From assembly GCA_017540815.1 (NCBI GenBank), contig JAFYAI010000073.1:1-32436 (forward strand): a DNA stretch of 32,436 nt. The letters are read 5' to 3'. The notes below the pieces were generated by a model. It worked only from the letters and a program-made list of their open reading frames with translations. It was not told the origin of the DNA and did not search any database. Of this stretch, positions 1-8,439 are shown piece by piece. Source of the stretch: Spirochaetales bacterium. Its GTDB lineage: Bacteria; Spirochaetota; GWE2-31-10; MWDO01. The position numbers and the translations under genes are program-made. Position 1 is the first letter of the stretch. Every line of letters starts with the position of its first letter.

Positions 1-496
1 TATCCTCTCGGAAAAATCCATTCTCACCAAGAGAGCCATAAACCTCATCAGTGCTTATATGATGAAACAGCACATCGTCACGCATTGAGCCTGTCTTCGA
101 CCAATATGCTTTCGCAGCATCCAGCAGACAGAATGTCCCCATCACATTAGTGCGAACGAAACTGCCCGGATCTATGATACTTCGATCGACATGGCTCTCC
201 GCTGCGAAGTGGACAACAGTATCAACGTCATATTCTGCGAAGATCTTATCAACAAGTTCCCGATTACAAATATCACCATGCTCGAAATAGTAACGGCGTT
301 GTCCGGCTACCGCATTCTTACCAAACTGAGCATCAATGTCAGCCAAACTCATAATGTTGCCGGCGTAAGTTAATGCATCAAGGTTGATAATCCGTCCTGT
401 CCACTCCGGAGTGTGCAGCAGCATAGTCCGAATGAAGTTACATCCGATAAATCCTGCTCCGCCGGTTACCAAGATATTCTGTAATTTTCGTTTCAT
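1..496 (-). CDS. rmlB: dTDP-glucose 4,6-dehydratase, N-terminal part
   Basis: RmlB converts dTDP-glucose to dTDP-4-keto-6-deoxyglucose in the cytoplasm, the branch point for dTDP-6-deoxysugars. The visible 165 codons carry the NAD-binding Rossmann motif TGGAGFIG (residues 11-18), the HFAAESHVDRS block typical of the extended SDR family, and STDEVYG with the catalytic Thr-Asp-Glu at 149-151. The family is about 340-350 residues, so roughly half is seen; the gene runs off the left edge of the window. The ATG at 496 is preceded by GGGAG, and only one base separates it from the rmlA stop, so the two are translationally close. It is the last visible gene of the polysaccharide operon. Its product feeds the FdtA/FdtB pair encoded upstream. 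Identification is firm. Confidence 0.95.
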   Translation of the reverse strand, partial: MKRKLQNILVTGGAGFIGCNFIRTMLLHTPEWTGRIINLDALTYAGNIMSLADIDAQFGKNAVAGQRRYYFEHGDICNRELVDKIFAEYDVDTVVHFAAESHVDRSIIDPGSFVRTNVMGTFCLLDAAKAYWSKTGSMRDDVLFHHISTDEVYGSLGENGFFRED

Positions 497-497
497 A

Positions 498-1373
498 TTA
501 GAATCTCCCTTCCGCAACATTTTTGATATACTTCCCATAATCTGTTTTTTCATCGGCAAGCTGACGCAACTGATCAGCAGTAATCCACTTATTGCGGAAT
601 GAAATCTCCTCGATACAAGAGACTGACAAACCTTGACGCTTCTGAATAGTAGCGATGAAGTTCGATGCTTCCAGCAGCCCGTCACAAGTCCCGGTATCAA
701 GCCATGCCATGCCTCGTCCCATACGTTGTAATTTCAGCAGACCTCGACGCAGATATTCATTATTCACATCTGTTATCTCTAACTCACCTCTTGGCGATGG
801 CTTAATGTTCTTTGCAATCTCGACGACCTGATTATCATAGAAATACAGTCCCGGAATGGCATAATTAGACTTAGGCTTACTTGGTTTCTCCTCAATGCCA
901 AAAACCTTACCTGACTTATCAAACTCTGCAACACCGTAAGAAGTCGGATCATTGACATAGTAGCCGAATATCATACCGCCACGCTTAGACGAAACATGAT
1001 TAACAGCATTTATTAAAAGATGACCTAAGTCATTGCCATAGAAAACATTATCACCGAGTATAAGACAAACATCATCACTGCCGATAAATGACTCACCAAG
1101 AATAAATGCCTGAGCCAAACCTTTCGGCTCATTCTGCACAATATATGACAGAGACAATCCCAACTGATGACCGTCTCCAAGCAGTGCTTCGAATGTTCCT
1201 ATATCACGCGGTGTAGATATAATTAGTATCTCACGAATTTTAGCCAGCATTAGCACTGACAGCGGATAGTATATCATCGGTTTGTCATACAGCGGCAATA
1301 TCTGTTTCGATACGACTTTTGTAATCGGATAAAGCCTTGTACCAGATCCTCCGGCGAGAATGATTCCTTTCAT
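498..1373 (-). CDS. rmlA: glucose-1-phosphate thymidylyltransferase
   Basis: RmlA makes dTDP-glucose from glucose 1-phosphate and dTTP, the first step of dTDP-sugar synthesis. The 291-residue protein has the normal family length. It begins with the nucleotide-binding loop [11 protein letters not shown] (8-18), followed by [17 protein letters not shown] with the conserved lysines, and LGDNVFYG further on, which carries a metal-binding Asp. It lies 12 bases after the TTG-start glycosyltransferase gene and one base before rmlB, all on the minus strand. With rmlB and the fdtA/fdtB-like genes it forms a complete route to a dTDP-3-amino-3,6-dideoxyhexose. Identification is firm. Confidence 0.97.
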   Translation of the reverse strand: MKGIILAGGSGTRLYPITKVVSKQILPLYDKPMIYYPLSVLMLAKIREILIISTPRDIGTFEALLGDGHQLGLSLSYIVQNEPKGLAQAFILGESFIGSDDVCLILGDNVFYGNDLGHLLINAVNHVSSKRGGMIFGYYVNDPTSYGVAEFDKSGKVFGIEEKPSKPKSNYAIPGLYFYDNQVVEIAKNIKPSPRGELEITDVNNEYLRRGLLKLQRMGRGMAWLDTGTCDGLLEASNFIATIQKRQGLSVSCIEEISFRNKWITADQLRQLADEKTDYGKYIKNVAEGRF

Positions 1374-1385
1374 CTGTCATCACCT

Positions 1386-2408
1386 TTATATTTTAAAACA
1401 ACTTGCTTTATATTCTACATCAGTAAACACTTTATGCCATTCTTTCACAAAACATTTTAATGTTCTTTTTAAAACTCGTGCAATCTTCCGCAAAACTGAT
1501 ATTTTTCCCATTTTCAAGACAATTTTATTTCTGTATTTTTCATCTAAATTAGATTCTATATGCAACAACAACTGTACATAAGGCACATACAGTAGTTGTT
1601 TCACTTCTGATTGAACATCATATTCACCAAGATGCCATTCTGCATTCTTAACAAACTTCAATTGATGAAAATGGTAAAATATAATTGGTTGAATATTTTT
1701 TGTACACACATCTTGTATCTGTAATTTCTGATATTCATCCTTAGACACATTAACTTGCTGCACGTTCCACGGAGCCAATCCTGCACCAAACTGCTGACAC
1801 ACATAAACTCCATTAAACCTGGAAGTCCAATCGTCAAGATATTTTTGATCTCCAAATTTACCATCTTCATGCCGATTATAACACCATTTCTCACATTGCT
1901 GCCGCCACCATTCTAAAACAGTATTACCGTTTAAGTCATTCCTAAAAAACACAAACTGCACACAATAACGACCGCTGGATAAATCCTGATTATACTTAAC
2001 AGAATAATTGTGCGATGTAATCAACACAGATTTGTCTTTTGGTATGGCATCATAAATCAAAGTTGGAGAGTCATAAAAATAAATATCTGCATCAATATAA
2101 GTGCAATGATCTGTATCATATTTCTTAATAACATACTGAATCGAGAAAGGAGAAAGCGTCCAACAATATTCACCTGCTGTGCGTTCTTTTTTGATTTTCT
2201 TCAATACAGGATAATAATCCTCTATATCTGACAATGATATAATCTTTACTTTATCAAATTTATTCTCTGAAAAATAATTCTTAACATCATCATCCATACA
2301 AAGAATATACAAACAAAAGTCTTCTGTTGATATTTCCTTTAATGAAGAATATAAAGCCAATCCCCTCGATAAATAATTCTGATCAAATAATGTTACAAAA
2401 GTAAGCAA
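1386..2408 (-). CDS. glycosyltransferase, GT-A fold (GT8-like)
   Basis: This 340-residue soluble protein looks like a GT-A fold glycosyltransferase that moves a sugar from a nucleotide donor onto a surface glycan. The N-terminus FVTLFDQNYLSRGLALYSSL is the usual opening of such enzymes, YIDADIYFY holds a DxD-type metal-binding motif (Asp106-Ala-Asp108), and FGDQKYLDDW further on is common in capsule or O-antigen transferases. A TTG start at 2408 is favoured because AAGGAG lies six bases upstream and the strand-1 motif starts at once. The gene appears more AT-rich than rmlA/rmlB, as often seen for laterally acquired polysaccharide genes. Donor and acceptor cannot be told from the sequence; a dTDP-amino sugar is a reasonable guess from its neighbours. 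Confidence 0.75.
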   Translation of the reverse strand: MLTFVTLFDQNYLSRGLALYSSLKEISTEDFCLYILCMDDDVKNYFSENKFDKVKIISLSDIEDYYPVLKKIKKERTAGEYCWTLSPFSIQYVIKKYDTDHCTYIDADIYFYDSPTLIYDAIPKDKSVLITSHNYSVKYNQDLSSGRYCVQFVFFRNDLNGNTVLEWWRQQCEKWCYNRHEDGKFGDQKYLDDWTSRFNGVYVCQQFGAGLAPWNVQQVNVSKDEYQKLQIQDVCTKNIQPIIFYHFHQLKFVKNAEWHLGEYDVQSEVKQLLYVPYVQLLLHIESNLDEKYRNKIVLKMGKISVLRKIARVLKRTLKCFVKEWHKVFTDVEYKASCFKI

Positions 2409-2431
2409 ATTACTCTCCTTTTATTTGGTTG

Positions 2432-3526
2432 TTATTCATGAAATGATTGCAGTATTTTGCAAACTTGCACTACATCTTCTTCAGTATGGCCAAAGGAAAT
2501 AGGGAGACTTAATGTTGTCATCGCAATTTCTTTTGCTATTGGAGTTTGATATTGAGACAAAACATACTGCATCGCTTTTTGGTCATTCGGCGGAATCGGG
2601 TAATGAATATCTGTTTTAATACCATGATCAAATAAAAACTGTTTCAATTTATCTCTTTGCTTATGCCGAATATTAAAAACATGATATACATGATAATAAT
2701 CAGCAGATTGAGTTGGTAAGATATAATCCGAATTATGCAGATTGTCATAATATACTTTTGCTAAATTATTTTTGTGAGCATTGATCACATCTAAACAACG
2801 CAACTTAATCCTTAAAAATCCGGCTTGCAATTCATCCAATCTGGAATTAAGTCCGACATACTCATTATGATACTTTATCTTTGAACCATAATTTCGTAAT
2901 GTTCTAATCTTATCTGCAATCTGTTCATTATTAGTAGTAACAGCACCGCCATCCCCCAAGCAACCTAAATTTTTCGTTGGATAGAAACTAAAACAAGTAA
3001 CATCACTCCATGTGCCAACTTTTTTTCCATTAATACTTGCTCCGTGAGCCTGAGCGGCATCTTCAATCACTTTCAAATTATACTTTTGTGATATTCTAAT
3101 AATTTCAGGCATATTCGCCATTCTGCCATAAAGATGAACAGGCATAATCGCTTTTGTTTTTGCAGTAACAGCAGATTCTATCTTTGTTTCGTCAATATTG
3201 TAAGTTTCAATATTAGGCTCTACCAATACAGGGATTAATTTCGCATTAATAATCGCCAAAATTGTTGCAATATATGTATTAGAAGGAACTATAACTTCAG
3301 AATGTTCAGGAAAATCATAAGCCATTAACGCCAATGTTAAGGCATCCAAACCATTAGCAACACCAACACAATATTTTGCTCCACAATAATCAGCAAATTC
3401 TTCTTCAAATAATTTGACCTCATTTCCTAAAACGAACCAGCCTGAATCCAAAATATCACTAAATTTTTGTTTGTATTGATCAATAAATTTTGCATTACTC
3501 TTTTTTAGATTTTCATATTCTATCAT
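2432..3526 (-). CDS. dTDP-3-amino-3,6-dideoxyhexose transaminase (FdtB/QdtB-like)
   Basis: This is a PLP-dependent sugar aminotransferase of the DegT/DnrJ/EryC1/StrS family, 364 residues, which adds an amino group at C3 of a dTDP-3-keto-6-deoxyhexose. Visible motifs are [13 protein letters not shown] near the phosphate site, EDAAQAHGA with the PLP-pyridine Asp (Asp156), and [17 protein letters not shown] with the Schiff-base lysine (Lys185). Its ATG overlaps the stop of the cupin isomerase gene as ATGA, a tight coupling. The pairing with an FdtA/QdtA-like cupin is what points to a 3-amino sugar (Fuc3N or Qui3N) rather than a 4-amino sugar. Which epimer is made cannot be decided here. No FdtC/QdtC acetyltransferase is visible. 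Confidence 0.88.
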   Translation of the reverse strand: MIEYENLKKSNAKFIDQYKQKFSDILDSGWFVLGNEVKLFEEEFADYCGAKYCVGVANGLDALTLALMAYDFPEHSEVIVPSNTYIATILAIINAKLIPVLVEPNIETYNIDETKIESAVTAKTKAIMPVHLYGRMANMPEIIRISQKYNLKVIEDAAQAHGASINGKKVGTWSDVTCFSFYPTKNLGCLGDGGAVTTNNEQIADKIRTLRNYGSKIKYHNEYVGLNSRLDELQAGFLRIKLRCLDVINAHKNNLAKVYYDNLHNSDYILPTQSADYYHVYHVFNIRHKQRDKLKQFLFDHGIKTDIHYPIPPNDQKAMQYVLSQYQTPIAKEIAMTTLSLPISFGHTEEDVVQVCKILQSFHE

Positions 3527-3885
3527 TTATAAGACTCCGTTATATAATCATCTTTATCGTAATAATGTGATGCCAAAACAAGCAGAACAGCATTATCAGA
3601 AAAATTACTCATCGTATGATAATCTTCCGGTTGAATGATCAAACATTTAGCAGGAGAATCTAAAATAAAAGTTTCTTGCATCACCGCATTATCACAATGC
3701 ACTTCACACGAACCATTTACACAAATTAATGCCTGAGTAGTCACTTTATGACGATGCCCACCTCGTATCCCGGAAGCATGATATATATAATATAACCTTT
3801 GAATATCAAAAGGCAATATTTTTTCAACAACAGTCAAATCACCATTTTCATTGGAATATGTCGGAAGATCTATCATTTTCGGCAT
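3523..3885 (-). CDS. dTDP-4-keto-6-deoxyglucose 3,4-ketoisomerase (FdtA/QdtA-like cupin)
   Basis: This 120-residue single-domain cupin belongs to the FdtA/QdtA/WxcM-like family, which shifts the keto group of dTDP-4-keto-6-deoxyglucose from C4 to C3 before transamination. The motif [23 protein letters not shown] holds the paired histidines of the active site, and the length is normal for stand-alone members. The ATG at 3885 has AAGGAG six bases upstream. Its start overlaps the end of the preceding glycosyltransferase by 13 bases, and its stop overlaps the fdtB-like start by four, so three genes are translationally coupled. FdtA and QdtA differ in the epimer formed at C4 and this cannot be read from sequence alone. 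Confidence 0.88.
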   Translation of the reverse strand: MPKMIDLPTYSNENGDLTVVEKILPFDIQRLYYIYHASGIRGGHRHKVTTQALICVNGSCEVHCDNAVMQETFILDSPAKCLIIQPEDYHTMSNFSDNAVLLVLASHYYDKDDYITESYK

Positions 3886-4808
3886 AGCACACTCCTTATT
3901 TTCGACAACACTTTTTTGACACCTCGCTTACATCTGACAAAAAAATTATGATTAGAAGCAAATTCTTGCTTAAAAACTTTCCTTGCAGCCCGATTTTCCA
4001 CTACAGCATCAATTTTATGAACCAAAATTCTTTCATTATAGACTTCATCATTCTGAAGATAATCATTATCCCCGCAATGCGTACCACTGCCATCAAATCC
4101 GAAATTTTTCACCAAACTTTTAGATGGATATAAAGTATAGCAATCCGCTAAAAAAGCACTGGCAAGCCAGCGAATAGCCCAACTATTATTTCTTCCGGCA
4201 ATCTGCCCCTTCAGCATATCGACATAACCATAAGTATTATCAAAATCAAACACATATTCCAATTTTCGTCGTTGTAATTCGTCTAACAGATACTGCCCAT
4301 CCGGATTAAATAACGCCCATGCTCGTTTCCAAGTAGCCCACCCCCAGCAATCAGCACCTTTTATAAAAAAAGTCTCCGGCAGTTCTTTTCTATGCGAATA
4401 CATAAATCCATGAATCTCTACAACTTTATTTTCGTTTTCATAGACATCCAATCCGTCATTCATATATTGCAGAAAATACTTACCTGTCAGCAAATCATCT
4501 TCCAGCACTATAATTTTTCCAAATTCATTGACGATCTTCGTCACACCATCTATAATTGATTGTGCCAACCCTTTATTTTTATCTGCTTCAATAATATCAA
4601 CTTTACCGCACCACTGTTTCTCTCGAATTACCGCTCGTGTCTGACGAATGCGGTCTAACTGGTCTTCGGAAACATTCTGCTTCGGTCCATCAGCGAAAAT
4701 GAAAAGATGCGATTGATCGGCAAGTTCATTTTGACTTAACGCTTCCAATGTTCTGCGTGTATGATCAGGCCTGTTATATACAAATAAAGCAATTGGTGCA
4801 AATGCCAT
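3873..4808 (-). CDS. glycosyltransferase family 2-like protein
   Basis: The 311-residue protein starts APIALFVYNRPDHTRRTLEAL, a classic family 2-like GT-A N-terminus, followed by FIFADGPK and IIVLEDDLLTGKYFLQYMNDGL, where Glu-Asp-Asp occupies the DxD metal/sugar-nucleotide position. DCWGWATWKRAW is typical of this sub-group, found in polysaccharide loci of many bacteria. I chose ATG 4808 over the in-frame GTG at 4835: GGAG at 4817-4820 has proper spacing, and the promoter at 4827-4855 places the transcript start near 4820, downstream of the GTG. It is the first gene of the minus-strand operon. The acceptor is unknown; a role in glycolipid or surface glycan assembly is inferred from context. 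Confidence 0.8.
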   Translation of the reverse strand: MAFAPIALFVYNRPDHTRRTLEALSQNELADQSHLFIFADGPKQNVSEDQLDRIRQTRAVIREKQWCGKVDIIEADKNKGLAQSIIDGVTKIVNEFGKIIVLEDDLLTGKYFLQYMNDGLDVYENENKVVEIHGFMYSHRKELPETFFIKGADCWGWATWKRAWALFNPDGQYLLDELQRRKLEYVFDFDNTYGYVDMLKGQIAGRNNSWAIRWLASAFLADCYTLYPSKSLVKNFGFDGSGTHCGDNDYLQNDEVYNERILVHKIDAVVENRAARKVFKQEFASNHNFFVRCKRGVKKVLSKIRSVLCRK

Positions 4809-4826
4809 AAATTCATCTCCGTATGT

Positions 4827-4855
4827 ATCATACACAATTTATTGTTAATTGTCAA
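4827..4855 (-). promoter_or_regulatory. promoter of the polysaccharide operon
   Basis: On the minus strand TTGACA (4855-4850), a 17-bp spacer and TATGAT (4832-4827) form a near-consensus sigma-70 promoter. The transcript should start near 4820, giving a leader of about 12 bases that begins at the Shine-Dalgarno sequence. Confidence 0.8.
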
Positions 4856-4903
4856 AAATATTTTACACTGCAAATGATTTAACAAAAAAAACAATATTAT
4901 ATT

Positions 4904-4932
4904 TTGACAAATATTTTTTGTTTATGTATAAT
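4904..4932 (+). promoter_or_regulatory. promoter of the divergent glycosyltransferase gene
   Basis: A perfect consensus promoter: TTGACA (4904-4909), 17-bp spacer, TATAAT (4927-4932). It is back to back with the promoter of the minus-strand operon, about 50 bp away. Confidence 0.88.
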
Positions 4933-4968
4933 GTCACTATATAACCGACACAAGGAATGCAATCATAT

Positions 4969-5694
4969 ATGATCTCCCCCCTCTTCTCCGTCATCACAAT
5001 CACATACAATGCTGCCGTAGCAGTCGGGCCGACACTTCGCAGCGTAACGAATCAGACATTCTCTGACTATGAATACATCATCATCGACGGCGGAAGCACT
5101 GACGGCACTGCTGATATAATCCGCCAATATGAAGATAAGATCACATTTTGGTCGAGTGAGCCTGACGGCGGAATATACGACGCAATGAACAAAGGCATTC
5201 GTGCTGCTCACGGAGAATGGCTAATATTCATGAATGCCGGGGACACATTCTATAATGACCACACTCTGCAAAATGTTGCTGACATTCTTAGAAACAATGA
5301 CGAAGTAATTTACGGCAATGCCTACACAACTGACGGCAAACTATACTGCGATATGCAGATCTCTCATTACAAACTGATGAAAGGTGAAATGATCTGTCAT
5401 CAGAGCATCTTCGCTCGCCGCAAAACATTCGACAATAATATGTTCGACACTAATTACCGCATTATCGCAGACAAGATATGGCTGTGCCGTGTCCTAAGAA
5501 AATATAAAGTCCGCAAAGTCAATCTGCCGATATGCTGCTATGACATGACCGGACTGTCTACTGTCAATGCCGATAAAATCAATGCTGAGAATGAAAGATT
5601 TATGCCTGGATTTTATGGAATAAAATGGCATATTGTGAGCAAGATACCGAAAATAAAACACTCAATAAAAGAACTCGTAAAAAAAGTCTTTTAG
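4969..5694 (+). CDS. glycosyltransferase family 2
   Basis: A 241-residue family 2 (GT-A) glycosyltransferase. The sequence shows FSVITITYNA at the N-terminus, the IIIDGGSTDGT nucleotide-binding block, SEPDGGIYDAMNKGI and FMNAGDTFYND, the pattern found in WcaA-like transferases of exopolysaccharide clusters. No membrane segment is evident. I prefer ATG 4969: AAGGA at 4952-4956 abuts the alternative ATG at 4957 with no spacing, while 4969 is 12 bases away, which is rather long; the choice is uncertain by four residues. It has its own consensus promoter and is divergent from the amino-sugar operon, so it probably adds another sugar to the same or a related glycan. Its stop codon overlaps that of nnr on the other strand. 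Confidence 0.85.
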   Translation: MISPLFSVITITYNAAVAVGPTLRSVTNQTFSDYEYIIIDGGSTDGTADIIRQYEDKITFWSSEPDGGIYDAMNKGIRAAHGEWLIFMNAGDTFYNDHTLQNVADILRNNDEVIYGNAYTTDGKLYCDMQISHYKLMKGEMICHQSIFARRKTFDNNMFDTNYRIIADKIWLCRVLRKYKVRKVNLPICCYDMTGLSTVNADKINAENERFMPGFYGIKWHIVSKIPKIKHSIKELVKKVF

Positions 5695-5715
5695 ATTTTT
5701 TTAATGAGTTCTTTT
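5667..5715. terminator. bidirectional hairpin spanning two overlapping stop codons
   Basis: The arms AAAAGAACTC (5667-5676) and GAGTTCTTTT (5706-5715) pair, continued inside by seven A (5679-5685) and seven T (5696-5702). The stop codons of the converging genes (TTA 5691-5693 for nnr, TAG 5692-5694 for the glycosyltransferase) are in the loop. It probably ends transcription from both sides although it is partly coding on both strands. Confidence 0.55.
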
Positions 5716-7148
5716 AAAAATCCATCAATCCCATCATAAAACACATTGACAGCAGACATCACTGCCTCAGCGATATTCTCTGCATGGCACAATTGTGCTG
5801 CAATAAGTCCGGCAAGCAAATCTCCGCTGCCGGCTTGAGCGGCGGCGGCATTCGGGCGGTCTATCACATAGACAATGCCGTCAGGTGTGCCGAGATACTG
5901 TGTGGCTGATTTGAGCAGCAGATACACGCCATGCTCTGCAGCCAGCCGCCGCACTGTCTCGATAGTATTGTGGCACAATTGTGCTTTGTCTAATCCAAAG
6001 AATGTCATGCACTCACCGACATGCGGCGTAAGCACAGGCGGTGCGGCAAATTTCTTCAACACATCCGGCCTATAATGCGTAAAGAACGAAGCATCCAAAA
6101 CGGTATGTTTCATTCTGCAAAAGTGCTGGCACAATTGTGCTGCTTTATCCGAGGTCAGACTCACCCCAGGACCTATTACAAACGACTGATATTTTGTCAG
6201 ATATGACTCGATATTATCGATGGCATCACAGACTAACTCAGGTGCAGCGATATTCAGAGAGTCAAGACAATCGTCATTCGTCAAGGCACTGACAATCCCT
6301 GCTCCTCCTGACAAAGCCGCTCTGCCGCAGTGAATCGCCGCTCCGATCCTGCCTCGGCTGCCGCCAATCACGCACACCGCTCCTTTGGTATATTTATGTA
6401 CGAACTGACTGATGGGGCGATGATTTTGTGCTGCCGTATCCCGGCTCACAAGATATGTCCGCCGTTGTTTCAGATCATCATCAATATAATCAATGGAGAA
6501 TGAAATCGGCAAATTGACGATCGTGCCGCAGCATGGACGAGCCGATATATCATAAAACAACGCCTTGTGAAATCCTATCGAATAAGTCCTGTCAGCACAA
6601 ATACAGCGGCTCGCTCCATCATCCGCATTATTGCATTCGACCAAACCAGACGGGATGTCGATCGCCACAACGGCTGCCGCATTCTCACGCAGAGTCTCCG
6701 CAATCCGGCACAATTGTGTATCAGGCTCACGCCCGGCACTATAACCAATCCCGTAAAGAGCATCGATAACCATCGTATAAGATGCCGCATTATCACAGAA
6801 TGAAGACAGCGGTCGGAATGTAATGCCTAACGAAGTCAGAATATCCTGCTGCATCTGATTGAGCAGACTGTATCGCCCAGACTCGGCAAAATATATATCA
6901 TAATCGACATTCTTAGGAAAATAACGGACAAGTGCAAGAGCATCGCCTCCATTGTTGCCGCTGCCGGCGAGTATTGCTATCCGCTCATTCTGAAGATCAT
7001 AATCACGGCACAATTGTGCATAGATCTGACTCGCCGCCTGCTCCATCAGCACACTGTCAGGAATATGGTGCAACTGTGTCGCCAGCGTATCAAGATGCTT
7101 GGAATCAGGATTAGTAATAATCGGCAGAGTATTATTTAACTTCGGCAA
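5691..7148 (-). CDS. nnr: bifunctional NAD(P)H-hydrate repair enzyme (epimerase plus ADP/ATP-dependent dehydratase)
   Basis: Nnr repairs hydrated NADH and NADPH: the N-terminal YjeF_N domain epimerises the R and S forms and the C-terminal ribokinase-like domain dehydrates them with a nucleotide. In this 485-residue protein the N-domain shows LAGSGNNGGDALALVRYF (about 60-77), and the C-domain has VIGGSRGRIGAAIHCGRAAL, VIGPGV, LTPHVGECMTFFG and AGSGDLLAG with the catalytic Asp near 443. Both domains look intact. Start is TTG 7148 with GGAG seven bases upstream; it overlaps the preceding lipoprotein gene by 17 bases. Unusual: the palindrome GCACAATTGTGC recurs inside the gene, always encoding Ala/Thr-Gln-Leu-Cys (see repeats), which seems to have added interchangeable residues between conserved blocks. 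Confidence 0.93.
   Translation of the reverse strand: MPKLNNTLPIITNPDSKHLDTLATQLHHIPDSVLMEQAASQIYAQLCRDYDLQNERIAILAGSGNNGGDALALVRYFPKNVDYDIYFAESGRYSLLNQMQQDILTSLGITFRPLSSFCDNAASYTMVIDALYGIGYSAGREPDTQLCRIAETLRENAAAVVAIDIPSGLVECNNADDGASRCICADRTYSIGFHKALFYDISARPCCGTIVNLPISFSIDYIDDDLKQRRTYLVSRDTAAQNHRPISQFVHKYTKGAVCVIGGSRGRIGAAIHCGRAALSGGAGIVSALTNDDCLDSLNIAAPELVCDAIDNIESYLTKYQSFVIGPGVSLTSDKAAQLCQHFCRMKHTVLDASFFTHYRPDVLKKFAAPPVLTPHVGECMTFFGLDKAQLCHNTIETVRRLAAEHGVYLLLKSATQYLGTPDGIVYVIDRPNAAAAQAGSGDLLAGLIAAQLCHAENIAEAVMSAVNVFYDGIDGFLKELIKKI
5787..5798. repeat. GCACAATTGTGC palindrome, copy 1
   Basis: Exact 12-bp palindrome inside nnr, encoding AQLC in LIAAQLCHAENI just after the catalytic GSGD block. 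Confidence 0.85.
5973..5984. repeat. GCACAATTGTGC palindrome, copy 2
   Basis: Exact copy inside nnr, encoding AQLC in GLDKAQLCHNTIE. The neighbouring codons match copy 1 at one extra base on the left (G). Confidence 0.85.
6129..6140. repeat. GCACAATTGTGC palindrome, copy 3
   Basis: Exact copy inside nnr, encoding AQLC in SDKAAQLCQHFC. Confidence 0.85.
6708..6719. repeat. GCACAATTGTG(T) palindrome, copy 4
   Basis: Eleven of twelve bases match the family; it encodes TQLC in PDTQLCRIAETL of nnr, in the same frame as the other copies. Confidence 0.75.
7008..7019. repeat. GCACAATTGTGC palindrome, copy 5
   Basis: Exact copy inside nnr, encoding AQLC in IYAQLCRDYDL. A decayed sixth copy (GTGCAACTGTGT, 7068-7079) encodes TQLH nearby. 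Confidence 0.85.
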
Positions 7149-8361
7149 TCACGATCTCCTCATCTTTAATATAATACGAGAATGCCTCACCGCCATCCGA
7201 TACGAAAACAGGCGAAGTATAGATAATATCAAGAGGATATGTCACATTCTTAGCAAAGATCTCATGTCCGTCCGGAGAATAAACAGACAGAGAATAATTA
7301 TTGTTATTCATACCTGGGATCGACACACTCTGCCGCACGAAGAATCGATTATGACCGCCATCCATACCGACAAGCTCCTCCATAGGCAGCATAACTTTCT
7401 TCGGATCGCTGTACATCTCCTTGACACCACCGCCGTATTTGGTCAGATCGGCATATTTCGGGGAGATAGTCATAATCATCTTAGAGAATGTCTCATTCTG
7501 AAATGAATATCTGTAAATCTTCTCATAAACCGTCTCAAAACGGGAAATCAGCCGAGACTCTACATTCTCACGAATATACTGACAGGTAATATAGATCTCA
7601 TCATCGAACCGGCTTGGCTTAACGCTCACAACATCGACTATGTAATCTTCCTCTGATTTCTGACGCGGAGCAGCATTGGACAAAATCACGCCCCGCTTAA
7701 TGAGCTGCCCGTCCTTATCAAACTTCGTAAGTGCATATCCGTTGTCATCAGACTCCAATACAAGCAGATTGTCATGATTATCAGTCATCAGCATCGATAT
7801 AAAACCAAACGGAACATTGCCGATACCTGTTCTGCCGAGCTTATATGCAAGATTGCCCTCATTATCAAATTTCAAAATCAGCTGATCACAAACTGTTTTA
7901 TCATCATTGACTTTCTTATATTCCTGATTATTATCGACTACATATATATTTCTGTCAGAGTCGGCCTCGATCTTCTCCGGCTTAATGAGCGGATATGATC
8001 TATAGATCTTTGTGCTGATATAGCCGCTCTCAGCATTCTCGGCTTCCTCGGCAAGCCCGTGCTGTGCAAAAACATCATTTGTATCCGGATTATAGATGAC
8101 CAGCAGCAGTTCACCGCGTTCAGTAAACTTCATTATCTTTTCATTAACCTTATCTGTGATGTAGAAAAAATTATTGCGGTGAATAATATCAATACCGCAG
8201 TCAATCAGATTATGCTCGCTTAGTTTCATGCCGACATTATTCTCGTCGTATCCCAGTTTGAGAGCAAACACAGTCGTCAGCGGGCTGTCATCCCGATGCC
8301 GGCAGGCAGTTAGAATGAAAATAACAAATAAAATGTATGTGATAAATTTGATGTGTTTCAT
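7132..8361 (-). CDS. beta-propeller lipoprotein of spirochaete type
   Basis: A 409-residue predicted lipoprotein. The N-terminus has a short basic start, a hydrophobic stretch and the lipobox ILTAC with Cys20. The rest carries repeated blades of the kind NNFFYITDKVNEKIMKFTERGELL, DRNIYVVDNN and LILKFDNEGNLAYKLG, which suggest a six- or seven-bladed NHL/YncE-like propeller in the periplasm or at the outer membrane. Such propeller lipoproteins are common in spirochaetes; function is unknown and I assign no symbol. I use ATG 8361, with AGAGAGG upstream, because the longer in-frame start would lie inside a terminator hairpin. It overlaps nnr by 17 bases and is probably co-transcribed with it from the promoter in the adjacent 49-bp repeat. 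Confidence 0.7.
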   Translation of the reverse strand: MKHIKFITYILFVIFILTACRHRDDSPLTTVFALKLGYDENNVGMKLSEHNLIDCGIDIIHRNNFFYITDKVNEKIMKFTERGELLLVIYNPDTNDVFAQHGLAEEAENAESGYISTKIYRSYPLIKPEKIEADSDRNIYVVDNNQEYKKVNDDKTVCDQLILKFDNEGNLAYKLGRTGIGNVPFGFISMLMTDNHDNLLVLESDDNGYALTKFDKDGQLIKRGVILSNAAPRQKSEEDYIVDVVSVKPSRFDDEIYITCQYIRENVESRLISRFETVYEKIYRYSFQNETFSKMIMTISPKYADLTKYGGGVKEMYSDPKKVMLPMEELVGMDGGHNRFFVRQSVSIPGMNNNNYSLSVYSPDGHEIFAKNVTYPLDIIYTSPVFVSDGGEAFSYYIKDEEIVIAEVK

Positions 8362-8376
8362 AGAGACCTCTCTTGG

Positions 8377-8425
8377 AATTATAACAAAAAAACCGCAAAT
8401 AATCAAAGATTATTTGCGGTTTTTT
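8377..8425 (-). repeat. 49-bp terminator-promoter repeat, copy 1
   Basis: Identical over 49 bases to 9119-9167. It contains a 12-bp stem (CCGCAAATAATC at 8393-8404, GATTATTTGCGG at 8408-8419, loop AAA) flanked by A and T tracts, a good intrinsic terminator for vapC. On the minus strand it also supplies TTGATT (8406-8401), a 17-bp spacer and TATAAT (8383-8378), a promoter for the lipoprotein gene at 8361, with a start near 8371. So one element ends one unit and begins the next. Confidence 0.8.
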
Positions 8426-8439
8426 TGAAAGCATTTTTA

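Noticed and set aside
7132..7148. Frameshift or gene fusion between the propeller lipoprotein and nnr
   Set aside because: The 17-base overlap is explained by a normal TTG start with GGAG spaced seven bases upstream; both proteins are complete.
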